Source: Loxodes magnus (taxonomy: Eukaryota; Ciliophora; Karyorelictea; Loxodida; Loxodidae). Taken from it: a DNA stretch of 64,000 nucleotides. How positions within the stretch are numbered: position 1 is the stretch's first letter; every line of letters begins with the position of its first letter. The DNA lies in contig CAMPDV010000188.1 of NCBI GenBank assembly GCA_946699065.1, positions 248,001-312,000 of the forward strand, given 5' to 3'. Positions 13,502-25,900 of the stretch are shown here, piece by piece. The notes beneath the pieces were generated by a model. The model ran no database searches and was not told the origin of the DNA. It was given only the letters and a program-made list of their open reading frames with translations. The translations under genes were made by a program, and so were the position numbers.

Positions 13502-15469
13502 TCACATCTAGTTTCTCCAAACAATAGCTGTATTTAGAGAATTTATGTCAACCTTTATTACTTCAAGGTTATCACCTACTTCACTACTCGAAAAAAAGTA
13601 AATATAATTACCTTTACTTCTACATTCTAATCCGCTTCTTATCTATTATGTGATCATGTATGACTTTCATTAACCGTTTTCGTTCTTATAAACTTAACTA
13701 CACTTCTAGTTTTAATTTTTTCCTCCAAATACTATCCAAGGATTAATCGAAGCTGATATTTAAGCTAATGGCTAAGGTAATTTTAATTTTAAATCACTTT
13801 GTCACATATCGTATTCTAAAAAATACTTAAGCACTTAATCAGTTATTTTTAAGTGTTAGTTTATACCTCCAAAAGAATATATATGACCATTGTTCTAATC
13901 AGTTATTAAGGTTAATTAGCAAAGTTTATCTGGAAGGTTTGCACATTGTTACCAAATTTATTTTTTATTTAAGTTAAGTTTTTCCATTGTCTTTGTTATT
14001 TTATTTTAATCAGTTACTCCACCAGCAATATAAATATAATAATCGTAAGCAGCTATTCCAAACTAGCATCTGCCTTAATTTAAGTTAGCAAGTTCGTAGA
14101 GAGATAAATTCTGATTATCTTATTGCATCAAGTACGTATTTGACGATGCATTTTACGAATTTTCTTAAATTCCCCCTATAGAATACATATTCTAATTGTA
14201 TTCAATGCATTTGCTTTAAGAAGGCATTTATTGTGTAAGGAAATATTATTGGCAACTTTCTGTTTCTATGTCAAATATAAACACACTAAAGGGATTTTAA
14301 ATATCTATGATTTTGTTTTCATTTAAGCTTGGTTTGTTTTAGTAAGATTGATTTTATAAACTTAGGAATGAACTTGCGATTTAACTAGAGGAGAATATAC
14401 CTTTTTAAGACTAGGAAGATTAATGAACGTAAAACTCTTCTTCCGAACTATTTTAGTTTTATTATTAAATTTAAGTATTTTCTTGCAATTGTTTAATTTC
14501 ATTTTATAATAATTCTGTTTGGTAGTCTTTCTCTTTCTCTTTCTCTTTTTCCTTTTAATTTAATTGTTTATTTATGTTTTATATATTTTTTATTTCCATT
14601 TCGTTTTTTTGTTTACTTGAAATGTTAATTATTTTTAAATTGTTTCTAATATCATTTGCTCATCCCTCTAGATTTAATTGCATTTGAAGTAGACTTTCTT
14701 TTAGTTTTAAATTTTCCTAAACAATTATATAAGCTTACGGATGCTAAGCTCTCTATTTAGCTTTGATATTCTTAAACATTTTCAAGATTTTAGAGATTTA
14801 TATTATATCTTTTTTACATAAATTATGAAATGAAGTTGGTAAAGTCAAGCTTCTCTAAGTTTTCCTATGAAGGCACGAAGTTGCAAAAGTAAATTATATT
14901 TTTGAAAATCTAATCTATTTCTTCTAATTCAGAAAGCTGCTTTTCATTTAAATGTTTAACTTGTGATTCGAAATTTTTCAATATTTCTAGATCTTTTTTT
15001 AAATTTATTTTGTTACCTACATTTTAAGTAATTTAAGCTTCTTATTAAGCAAAGATTATCTTCTTATATTCTACCAGGTATTTCAAGAATTAATTTAACT
15101 CATCTTAGAAGTTTTGATTTAAAGATTTAACAAACTAGCTACTTTCTGCTTTTAATAATTATAATTTGTTACTTAGTCATGCATTGTCAATTTTATATGA
15201 GCTTCATGCAGCCCATCGCTAAAGAATCTCAGTAACAAACTATTTTTTTTTTCTTAAATTTCCTTTTATTTCTATAGCATTTAATTTTATAATCCAGGAT
15301 CTAATTGAAAAATTTCCTAAAGATTACTTCCAAATCCACTTTGAAATTATTAATCTTCTTAACTCTTTAAATTGATCTAATTCAAATGATCACTATAAAA
15401 TTTTTTATTAGAGAGTGATCAGTATTAACTATCATTAGTTATATAATCTTGCGCAGAATTTATTGACAT
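13502..15469 (-). CDS. Kelch-repeat protein with N-terminal coiled coil, copy 2
   Basis: A 655-residue paralog of the protein at 3193-5421, 87 residues shorter. Its first 45 residues differ, then the coiled-coil region (about 14800-15350) and the C-terminal Kelch blades (13502-14325) are nearly identical to copy 1. Between them, 14325-14790 shares little sequence and accounts for the length difference. ATG 15469 to TGA 13502-13504 is an exact multiple of three, and the few substitutions in the Kelch part keep the frame, so both copies appear to be under coding constraint or were recently homogenised. Function as for copy 1: a protein-binding propeller with unknown partner. Confidence 0.82.
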
Positions 15470-16724
15470 TTTTTAGAAACGAATAAAAATAATAGTTATT
15501 TAAGATAAATTGGAAAAATTATATAATTAACACCCTTTAATCTTAGCAAATTATAATTAAAATTTTAAAAATTAATAATTTATAAAATTTAGCAAAGAAA
15601 AAATAAATATATCATAATTGCTAAAATTATTGTATAAATAAAATCATTTTTTATCTAAAAAGACTTGATTTTATTTAATTTGAATATTAATTTAAAGAAT
15701 TTTAAAATAATCCAAATATTTATCAAAATATCAAGGAATTTAAAATTTTGTGGATCAAATAATATTAGAAATGAATGAATAACTAGATAATTCTTAAGAA
15801 AATTGAAAAATAATTATATTTCATTAGATCTTTTAAAACTTAAGATTTAATTAATTAATTTTTGATTTTATTGTAATATATACATCATTTCTAATTTCTT
15901 CCAAGTAAACTTTAGATGACTTTATAAATTTTTTATATTAGGTAAATATTTCTGAAAATTCGTTGAATTCATTGCTATTCCAATGCATAATCTTTAATAT
16001 TTTTCTTAATTAAAATTATTTTTTTACTTTAATATAATATTTAATAAACTTTATTTTCTATCTGCAATAAATTTTCTAAAATTGATAATCTCTTTCAATT
16101 TTCTTTATTATTTTTTAGTTTAGCTTAGTCTTGTTTCATTTTTAATTTAAAAGAAATTATAAAAAGCAATTTTTTATAAAATATAAAATCTAGAGATAAA
16201 AAAATATTTCAAAGATTTACATTTAAGAATAATTTTTAGAAGCATAAAGATTAAAAAGAAATTTTTATTATGAAAACACTTAAATACAATAATTCTAAGA
16301 AATAAAAATTTAATTAAAATGAATGGATTTAATTTTAAGAATATTAATAATTTTTATATATACCATTATCATTAAAGTAATTTTAAATATGGTTGATAGG
16401 TACAACTGAAGTAAATATAATGAATTAAAAAAGATAAATAATTAAAATTATAAATTAATTAATAAATTTTATACTAATAAAATATTAATTAATTATACTA
16501 AATCATAAATAAATTACAAAAATTAAAAAAAGCTAGTAGAAATAGCTAAAAAAGTGTATTATCTACTAAGCAAAACTTAATAAAAAATATCTAAAATAAT
16601 TAATGTAATATTGATGCTTTGAACTAAGATTGGAAAGATTTAGCTGATGTTTTTATGATGAAAGATCTCTGAAAAATGATTGAATCATAATTATATTTGA
16701 ATAAGAAAAATTGAAATTTAATAA
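15470..16724. other. Intergenic flank of duplication unit 2
   Basis: AT-rich. The first 120 bases upstream of the Kelch start still match the flank of copy 1 near 5422. From about 16540 the sequence is the counterpart of 6400-6620. No gene seen. Confidence 0.45.
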
Positions 16725-17552
16725 TAATATACTTAAAGTTAGTAGAGTTTTGCATTCTCTGGAATTGCAACCAGTTCCTGCGGACAGTTTTTTTAACGTG
16801 GGTGTGATCCACGACCTTTTTATTAAGTGGAAGGTTACCACTGTAACCGTTCAAGTGGTCTTGCAAAAAGCTTTTATTTGTGGATCCCTGTTGGAGTTAT
16901 TCATAGTTTATTGAGTTGTCTCCATGTTCTTTTCTGCTCTTATTCGTTTATTTTCTTTCATTATCAGCAGTTTTTTAAAATATGTTGATTTGATTTGCAA
17001 CATCAGCAAAGTTTGTATTATTGTCTTTATTTCGTTCTTTTTTATGATAATTTATTTTCTATATTTTCTAATCTTTTAATGAAACTTGTAGCAATCATTT
17101 CTTTTTCTGGATTCAATTCTGTTTTTAATTCTATTGGTATTTTTTCTATTTCCATTTTTGTGTCGTATTTAAAATTTTATTTTGATTAAGTTCAGAGTTA
17201 TTCTTCCGTTATTAATTTGCTACAAATAAGTTATCTTCTAAGTATTAGTAATTCGTTGTTCTAATCTTCTATGTTACTCATTAGTTCCCGTATTTTTTCG
17301 CCTAAGTTGTAAGTTGTTTCTTCATAATTTGAGATTACTTTTTACATTTGGTCTAATTAAATTTAAAGTTTTTGATTAGTTTCGTTTTTAGGTTAACTTA
17401 TCTCTATTTATCCTACCATAACTTTACCTTCTGAAGAAGAGCTTGACTCCTCCTATTGTTATTATTTTTTCTAAATTTCTTTTGCCGCTTTTCTCTTTAG
17501 GTTTCTAAGTTAATTTTTTGAGAGTCGAAGAGATTAATCCATTTTTTTTTGT
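16725..17552 (-). mobile_element. 0.83-kb zinc-knuckle retroposon-like element, diverged member
   Basis: An 828-bp insertion absent from the matching block of duplication unit 1. It is flanked by a 17-bp direct repeat (16708-16724 and 17553-17569) with one mismatch, taken as a target-site duplication. The element's 3' part (about 16740-16900) is much less AT-rich than its surroundings and folds into several stems, among them GGTTAC/GTAACC around an AGTG loop at 16833-16848 and a GTGG/CCAC stem near 16800. No reverse transcriptase is present. Confidence 0.75.
16901..17542 (-). CDS. Coiled-coil CCHC zinc-knuckle protein of a mobile element
   Basis: A 213-residue protein in one frame. A short basic N-terminus with a Gln run and a Ser run is followed by a coiled coil rich in Glu, Asn and Leu (about residues 60-125), a MEIEKIP motif, and a perfect CX2CX4HX4C zinc knuckle (CWCCKSNQHILKNC), in which one Trp is encoded by TGA. 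Zinc knuckles of this type bind single-stranded nucleic acid and are typical of retroelement nucleocapsid-like proteins. It is a divergent member of the family seen at 56920-57774. I chose the last in-frame TGA (16901-16903) as stop because the structured 3' region starts there; this is an inference. Confidence 0.65.
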
Positions 17553-17569
17553 AAATTGAAATCTAATAA

Positions 17570-19065
17570 GGTTTATTTAAGTCGTTAATACAATATGAAT
17601 TAGATAAACAAGATGAAATTTTTTGAGTAAAAACTTCAAACAATTTTCATATTTTTAAAGAAGAAAACAATTAAGTAAATAAATTAAAATTATTTTTATT
17701 TATTTTAGAAGTTAAAAATAGAAATTATTTATATTATAATTTTAATTTTATATATAAGATTTAATTTAAAGAATTTTTTTAATTTTTATAAACTAGCAAA
17801 GAATAATATACATGAATAAAGTTATAATAAAAATAATAGTGAAATTATTTAAGCAAATTTTCCTTAAATTTAATCTATAATTATGCTTATAATAGTAAAA
17901 GGCAATTTATTTATGAATTTTAAATAAACTAATTTAAATATTAAATACTCTTATATCTTAATTTCAGATATTCCAAAAAATAATAATAAGCCAACTAAAA
18001 AGCAAATTTTAAAATCATGGATTTATTATTAAGGTATTAAAAGAAAACATTATTTAATTGATACTTTCTTAGTTAGTAGATGCTTTAAAGGCATATCGAA
18101 AACATTTAATTCAATTATTAAGAATTAAATCATAGAAAATCTATAAAAATATAACTAAAGCGATAAAAAACCAAAAAATATAAAAAAAATTAATTTCTTG
18201 GAAATTAACTTAAGAAGATAATATCTATTTGATATCAAGATATTTAGTTTAAATAATTAAAAAGCATATTATCAAAAAAAATATCAGAGATAATTAAAAA
18301 GATAGCAAATAAGATGAAGTTTAAATTTAACTTAGTTTTTCATAAGAATTCATTGGACTAAAAATTGAAAATTCTAGATAAGTTTAATTATGAAGAATTA
18401 TGAGACTTAGAAGAATAATTTATTCAAAAAGAAAAATAATAAATGCTAAAGCTTATTAATATTTTTAAAAAAATTTTAACACAGATTTAATAAAATATTT
18501 AATAAGCAAGAAGATAGAAATTTTGAAAATTTTTAATAAAATTATTAAGGTATCTAAAATCTTAATAACAACTTTGTAATAATAATTAAGAAAAAAAATC
18601 TAAAATAAAAAATTATAAAATTGGTTTTGGAAAAAAAAGAGGCATATGTAAAATAAACAATATTAATCAGAAATAAAGAAAAAGAAAGGCTTTATAATTA
18701 AAAAAACAAAATCAAATTTTCTTTATAATTTTACGAAATTTTCTTACTCTTGGATGCTTTAAATTACCTATTTAGTAACGTTTTTAGTAATATATTTTAT
18801 TTTAGATTAAAATATTTAATATTATAAGACAAAACTTTTATTTTTTAAATCTTAGGGTAATTCTAGAGATGATTTGAAGCTTAGTATTTAGAAATAATAA
18901 TATCCCTCAGTCTTTTCAAAAAATCTTATCTATTATAATTTATTTTTAAGAAAGAGATAGCTTCGCCCTTACTAGTGCTTATTCAAGAATAACTTGTGGA
19001 AAAGTTTTGCTGCATTAATAAATTAACTAATATATACTTTATGAAGGAAAGAAAAAAATATTAAG
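17570..19065. other. Unit-2 duplicated block, then degenerate AT-rich sequence
   Basis: Positions 17570-18000 continue the match to unit 1 (about 6650-7080). From 18000 to 18940 the sequence is very AT-rich and no gene is seen; the coiled-coil gene present in unit 1 is missing here. From 18940 the upstream flank of that gene can be recognised again, so a deletion in unit 2 is the simplest explanation. Confidence 0.5.
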
Positions 19066-19079
19066 TCATCTACTTAAAC

Positions 19080-20012
19080 AAAAGAAAAAATGGTAGAAGG
19101 TTTCAAAAAGGGATTCTATGCCACCTCTTCTTTAGTAAAAAAGAAGAGAGGAAGCAGGAAACAATTTCTTAGCAGTCTTCTTTTTCATAACCCTAACTTT
19201 TTCTTACTTAATAATCTGGAAATTAACAAGAGTAAAGAAAGCAAGACAAAAAGACAATCCATATGGAAACTCCAACCTCAAATGAGAAATCAAGGAAGCA
19301 GATGAAATCTGCTTTACACCAGGAGGTATCAGAGTTCAACCCTTCTGGCCAGATGAGCTCATAAAAGTTGTATTAAACCTCCAGGAAGATGTTAAAAAAC
19401 TTCGTAAGGAGAACACGAAGTTGACAGAGCAGATCTCTCATGGAATTTAAGATACACTTTATCTTAGAATGGCCAATTAGGAAAGAGAGATTTATGCTTT
19501 ATGAAAGTACCAGCAAGGATAAAATAGTTAGAAAAAATCTTAGATAAAATAAACCCAGAGCTTAAATACACAATTGGAATTTAAAATTTCAAGGCAACAA
19601 TAAGTGGACAAATTGAAAAGGAACCTAACTAAAACTGCAAAATGGAGATTGAGGAAATAGGAGAAAGCAAGTCAAACGGAAGAACAACAAGGAAGATTAG
19701 ATTTTTAAAGAAATGCTACTTTTATTGCTAGCAAGATCACTTATACAAGTAGTGCAAGAAATTTTATCAATTCAAGAAAAAATACTGAATCAAGGAAAAA
19801 AAGGAAAGAGAAATGCTGTTTTGCAATTGGGATGGAGGAATCTATAAGAGAAAATTTAATCAAGATACACTGAGACTGATTTTAACAAGACCTATTGGAA
19901 GAAGACGACAAGGAATAAGCCAAATGGAGGAGAGATAAAACTTATAAACTTATTTTAAGCGGCAGATGTGAAATCTACTGCTAAGCAATATTAAATAAAT
20001 TAAATTAAAAAA
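19080..20012 (+). mobile_element. 0.93-kb zinc-knuckle retroposon-like element, decayed copy A
   Basis: A 933-bp insertion in duplication unit 2, flanked by a 14-bp direct repeat (19066-19079 and 20013-20026) with two mismatches; the matching site near 11990 in unit 1 is uninterrupted. The reading frame starts at ATG 19090 and ends at TGA 19969-19971. It needs at least two frame changes, so it is a pseudogene: the N-terminus, the coiled coil (near 19360-19500) and the zinc-knuckle part (near 19700-19960) lie in different frames. The knuckle is CX3CX3HX4C rather than canonical. The 3' end forms a stem (GCGGCAGAT with ATCTACTGC, one mismatch) around a GTGAA loop that contains the TGA stop, followed by an AT-rich tail. 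It is almost identical to the copy at 61200-62136. Confidence 0.8.
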
Positions 20013-20519
20013 TCATCTGCCTAAACCTACATACAATTTCATGTTATAAAATTTATTCCAAGTTGAGAATCTTTCCTACTAATGAATTATTACTGAGATA
20101 TAATATAGAAATGAGAGCGAAATAAAATGAGAACTTCCTTATATGATTCCATTATTTAATAAAGTCTGCAGATATTTTATCCATTTATTTTCCTGATTCA
20201 TTTAAACCTGTGTATATTAATAAAAATCCATTTTATAGCTTTTATTAGACTTTTTAAAATTTAACTTAGATTTTTAGTGATTTTCTAATATTTAATAAAT
20301 TAGTTTTAATTTTAAAAAGTCTTCTTAAACTTTAAAAATAAAAGCCTTGCTCAATTATTAATTATTTATTTCTTTTTTAACCTATCTCACAAAATTTCTA
20401 TTCTTATTAATTTAGCCTATTTCTTATTTCTATAATTAAATGGTAGAAAAGCACATCAAACTCATTATTTATTGTAAGAATTATAAACATCTAATAAAAG
20501 AAATAGAACTTTATTAATT

Positions 20520-20740
20520 AATTAATTTCAACTAAAAAAGTTTTTGGATCGGAAACTCCTTTCCGATTGCACGATCTGACGCTCTCTTTTTATGGAATAA
20601 CGGGGATATCCTGTTGTGTTCCAGGCACAACTGCTAGGGAGCTCCATCACTATGAGTAGCCAGGCTTCAAGCCCCTACCAAGAGCGGATAATCTCAAAGA
20701 CAGTGTTCCCGTTCTCAGCTCCCACCATCTTTTCAATTAT
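20520..20740 (-). mobile_element. SINE-like repeat, internally deleted copy
   Basis: A 221-bp insertion with a perfect 19-bp target-site duplication (20501-20519 and 20741-20759); the unit-1 counterpart near 12510 is empty. On the minus strand it begins AAAAGATGGTGGGAGC and ends in a stem ATCGGAAA/TTTCCGAT around a GGAG loop plus an AT-rich tail. It lacks about 80 bases present in the copies at 53565-53867 and 59770-60078. No protein-coding potential is seen. GC content is far above the surroundings. Confidence 0.85.
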
Positions 20741-20792
20741 AAATAGAACTTTATTAATTTTCTATTTTATTATTCACTAAAATTTGTTCTTC

Positions 20793-21447
20793 AGTTAACT
20801 TCTATTTCATTTATATATTAATACTTTTATATTAATACAAATACAAAATTAATTGTTTGACGTTCTTAGAGGTTTTTCAACTTCTTTCTCGCCAATCTCA
20901 AGATTTCTCTAGAGGCTAAATATAAAAGTCTGAAAATCTCTACAACTCTTCTTCTTGCCCGCATGCTATCCTTTAATTCTTGTTTCACCTAGTTGTTAGA
21001 TATCTTTTTTCTTGTAAATTTCCCAAAAATTGCTATAATATAATCCTCATTTTTTATCTTCTTATCTATTTCTTCTAATAAAAGAATAAGTGTATTAGCT
21101 TAATTTTTTATTTTTAAATTGTATCTAGTTTATCAATCCAAAGTATTTCTTGGTTTGATTATTTTATCTTGATTTTTATTAATTAAATTTCCTAATTTTT
21201 AACATGCTATTTCTTGCTTTCGATAATTTAGCTCATGAAAAGAATTTAATTGAGATTAGAATTTTAAATTATTAACTATTGCAACCTTTTCTTTTTCATC
21301 CTAAGTAGATTTTAGTAGGTCGATTATTCATTAATCATCAACTTGCCCTTCTCTCAATTTTTGATTTTCCTAGAGTATGTTCGCAATTAACTTTTCTTTT
21401 TTTTCATTATTTTCTATCTATAAATATTGAAGTAGCTTTTATTTCAT
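20793..21447 (-). CDS. Coiled-coil protein related to the zinc-knuckle element family
   Basis: About 217 residues in one frame from ATG 21447, ending at TGA 20791-20793 or somewhat earlier. The first 110 residues are a Glu/Lys/Gln/Leu coiled coil. The C-terminal 60 residues, with a DYI...F.K.T block and a LYLASRE motif, match the C-terminus of the element at 47050-47971. No zinc knuckle is visible, so it is either an alternative ORF type or a copy that lost the knuckle. The last 50 bases before the chosen TGA belong to the segmental duplication rather than the element, so the true protein end is probably near 20866. Confidence 0.5.
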
Positions 21448-22983
21448 GTTTAAATAAATAAATATTTATTAAGTAAATTCTATAAACAAGCAATCTATTT
21501 TAAAAAATTATAATGTAAACTTCATAATTTTCTGAATTTAAAGCTATTTATTATATTGTAATGTTAAATAAGCCAACTAAATCAAATCTAATTTTTATAA
21601 TGCTATCAATAATTATTTTTTAGGTATTGGAAAATTCGAAGCATATCGCTGTAATAGATGATATGGAAATCTCATCTTATTTCTTAAAGTTATCATCTCA
21701 TTCAAGAAAGATTATGTATTTTTATTTAGGTATTTAAAATTAAAACCTAATTAAGATTAAAAAACAATTGTTTATTCTTAAGTTATAAGGTTTTTAAGCA
21801 AAAGCAAAAAAGATAACCAAATGATTATAAAATCATAAATATTAATGATATTAAGATTCATTAATAGCTTTTTTATTAATGTAAGCAACTTATTAATTTT
21901 TTACATCCTAAGATAGAAATAATAAGTTAAGTATAATTTTAATTTTAATTTTAATTTTAATTAAATTTAGTAAAGCTTTTATAAATATGATGCTATTAAT
22001 AATTAAAAATAAATTAGATTTAATTAAAAATTTCCAAGTATTAAATTGGATATTTTTAATAATCTCTTAATTATTAATAAAGATTTGCTTATAAAAATTT
22101 ATTTATTATTGTTCTTAAAATTTAGAATAACAACTTTAAGTCTAAATAAATGATCATATCATTATAATAAATTTTAGACAGAATTTATAAATTAAACAAT
22201 TTAATAGCATTCTAGTTATCAATAACAATCTCAAAGATTTTCACTTGATAGATTTCTTAATTTCAACTAATAATTTATATAAAAAGCTTTAAAATTATAT
22301 CTCTTATGTTTTCTGATATAATCTAGAAGTCTAATATAAATATTCTCTACTATAAATTATTTAAAGTTTCCTAGTATTTTGTTAGCTTTTAAATTAATAT
22401 TATATTAGACTTTTTTAGATGCAAAGAATCTTTTTAAATTTAATTTTATAAATCATATCAGAATTGCAATTTTAAATTGTTTAATTTAAAGAATCTAGTA
22501 ACAATGCTTAAAACCCAAGCCAATCTAAATTATCTTTAATTTATAGAAATAAATATTTAAATTTGATTACTATCTTTTCAATCTTATTTAAACTAAATAA
22601 AAGCTTGCTCTTCTTGAAAATTCCTTAATAAAGATTTGCTTATGCTACTAAATTTTGAAATTAAGTATACTATAAACTTAATTTTTTCAACTTAAAGTAT
22701 CTTAAATTTCTTTTTCAATTATAGCTCTTAAAAGCATTAAAATCTAAAGGCTCTTTTCTATTCTTTTATTTTGGCCAAAATGAAAGTGGTAAAAGTATAA
22801 AAAGGAAAAAATTTAGATATGAAGATTTTAAAGTGTAATACTGTAAACTTATAGCCTGATTGCTTTATAAATCTAATAGTTTCTTAGATTGCTTATAGAT
22901 TAAATTGATTATGGTTATATTACATTAAGAAGATCTTTATTCAGTGTCTAGTTAGAAAATTTTAGATTTAAAAACTAAATAAA
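21448..22983. other. AT-rich intergenic region upstream of the TRIM-ubiquitin-like gene
   Basis: Very AT-rich. A short run of the hexamer TTTTAA near 21930-21965 forms a small microsatellite. No coding motif seen on either strand. Confidence 0.45.
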
Positions 22984-25900
22984 ATGGAATAAATTTGCTC
23001 TGTTTGTTAAAATAAATATAGCAAGTTTAGAATTCCATTATAGTAAGAGTGCGGAGATATTATATGTCTGCTGTGCTTAGTGAAAATAATGGAAGAAGGT
23101 GAAACTTATTCCTGCACAGTTTGCTAGAAATTAAATAGAAAGATAGATGTGGATAACTTAGAAAAGAAGAAAAAGGTGATTTAAGTCTATGAGTAAGAGT
23201 GTAAAACTCACGATAGACCTTTAGAATTTTTCTGTTAATCTCACAATAAAAAAATATGCCCAGTTTGTATTTTAAAGCATCGAGAATGTAAGAACATAAA
23301 GCAAATAGAGAATTCTACAGAAAGCTATGATGAGATTAAAAAAAGCAAAATAGAAATGCTTTAAGATGATTACATATACATAAATAAAAAAATTCAGAAT
23401 ATAGATACTTAAATCAACTAAGCAAAACAAAGATTAGGTCAGCATAAAGCATAAATATATGAAGTAGCTATTTTTACGATAAATAAATTGATAAAAAATG
23501 CATTAAATTTATATCAAGAATCTCATGAAAAATAAAAAAAAATTGCATAGCAACTAAACGAGTACAAGTTTAAACTCTAAGATATTGTGTTTAAGATAAA
23601 TTAACTATAGGAATATTCTAAAATCGAACTAGAAGAGATTGATGAAAAAATAGAAGTAATTCATTTATCGATGAGGAGTTGCGAAGATTTAGAAAAAATA
23701 ATACCTAGCTTTAGTTCAGAGGATATTTAGAAAAAAGAGATACTTCAAATAATAATGGAGTAATTTCTTACAAGTACTGATTGATTTGATATAAACCAAC
23801 ATTATTAAAAATCTTATTTGTACTAGTAAATGGAAGTTTAAGTGAATAATCTGAATAACTAAATTGAATTTCTGAATAAGATGCTTCAGTAAAAACATAA
23901 TGGTTAAATTGAAAGGCTGAAAGAAGGCTAAATTGTGCTTTATTAAATGAAAGATATTCAAAGTTAAAAAGAGAAAATAATGATAATGGAGTGCAAGACT
24001 AGAAAAATTTTTATTAGATCCTTCACTAAATAAACTTTTAGTCTTAAGACTTATATTTCGGATACTATTAAAGATATTAAGTTAAAAATCTCCAATAAGA
24101 AAGGAATTCCTTCTGAAAATCAAATACTTATTTATGACTAGAAATAAGTAGAGGATTAAAAACCTCTATCTGATTTAGACTTATCAAAGGACTTAGTTTT
24201 GAGTTTAGAAGTCAACTATGGAAGTATGGAAATTTTCATCTAAACTTAAAATGGCAAGATACCATTGAGTGTAAAGCCCAACGAAACTGTTCGTGATATA
24301 AAAAATAGATTATATGAAATAAATGGTATTTAGACCTGTTTCTAAATATTAAGTAGAAATACAGAAGAATTAACAGATAACCATTCTCTTAGCCATTACC
24401 AGATACAATAAAAATCCGAGCTTGACTTTAAATATTCTTTCTTACCTTTAAATGCATTCTTTGAATGGTCTTTCGGGAGAAAGTGGACTTTACATATGAA
24501 AATTGAAAGAAACTAGACTGTAAAAGAAATCAAAGATGCTATTTAATAAAGGTTTCACATCTAAGCTATGCACTAAAAATTAACTTTATTAGGAAAGCAA
24601 CTCGAAGATCAGCTTACTCTTTATGATTATGATTTTAAAGAATGAGATACTATAAGTTTAGACATTCAAATGGACAATGATATGCTGATTTATATAGAGA
24701 ATGCTAGTGATGAAGTATTTACATTAAAGACTAATAGCTCTACTACTCTTGAAGAAATAGTAACTTAACTATAAACAAAGTGAGAGATAAACTCTAGCAT
24801 GAGATTCTAACCTTTCCCTCCCGCTAAATTAAAATCTTACGAAAACATTCAAACTGAAAATATAAAGCAAGACTAGACTCTCTTTTTAAAGGTCAATATA
24901 GTAGAGGATAAGAAGGTACATATCAAAACAGTAGCAGGTAAAATATTCAGCATTGAAATAGAGCCTTATTATATTATTAAGTACTTAAAGTTGCTTATTA
25001 TGAAGTAAGAAGGCTTTCATCATGAATAGTAAAAGCTTATTTTCTCTGGAAAGTTACTTGAAGATGAAAAAGCATTATCGGATTACAACATTGAAAATGA
25101 TTCTAATATATCTTTAGTGATACGATTGAGAGGATGCATGATGGTACAAATTAAAAACGAAAAAGGAATGACCTACACTTTAGAAGTAAAGCCTTTCTTC
25201 ACGATTGAGAGTATTAAATCTTTAATATATTAGAGAGAAAAAATTCCTTTTCATCAGCAGAAATTAATTTTTGCAGGGAAGGAATTAGAAAATCTTCAAA
25301 ACTTATCATATTATAATATTTAGAATGAATCAATTATATTCCTTCAGTAGCAATAAGCAAAGCCAATTAATTTGAATATAAAAACTCATGTTGGCAAAAC
25401 TATTACTTTGGATATTGAACCTTATATAAGAATAGAAAGCATCAAAAACATTCTGCACACAAAAGAAGAAATTCCATAAGATAATCAAAAGCTTATTTTC
25501 TCAGGTAAGAAGCTAGATAATGAATATTTAATTTCTTAATATAGTATCTGATAAGACTCTATTATTTTCATGACATATAGCTAAGTTAACTCTATGTAGA
25601 TTAGTGTAAAAACTCTAGCTGGTTAAACTTTTGTGCTTTAAGTTTAGCCAAATTTTAAAGTATAAAATATTAAATAATTAATTTAGTCTCAAGGCTAAAT
25701 TCCAGAGAATTTTCAGCATCTATTTTTTGTGTAAAATGAACTAGAAGATGAACGTACTCTAGAAGATTACAAAATTTAAAATTAATCTGTACTAAATTTA
25801 ATACTAAGGTAACAGAATGGAATGCAGATATTCGTAAAAATGGTTTTCGATAAAACAGTCATTCTAAATGTAAAGCCATGTGATACGATTTTAAGCATAA

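Larger units (their letters stand above)
3145..20840. repeat. Tandem segmental duplication (units about 3145-12840 and 13455-20840)
   Basis: Two direct units share, in the same order, a Kelch gene (3193-5421 and 13502-15469), a downstream block (about 6400-7080 and 16540-18000) and a distal block (about 11900-12640 and 18940-20840). Identity is near complete over about 865 bp at the 3' ends of the Kelch genes and much lower elsewhere. Unit 2 lacks the coiled-coil gene at 9177-11680 but carries three insertions absent from unit 1: 16725-17552, 19080-20012 and 20520-20740. Unit 1 therefore serves as a natural empty-site control. Confidence 0.85.

Noticed and set aside
21930..21965. TTTTAA hexamer run as a possible origin or regulatory array
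   Set aside because: Only about five units in a region that is almost all A and T; best treated as a simple microsatellite.
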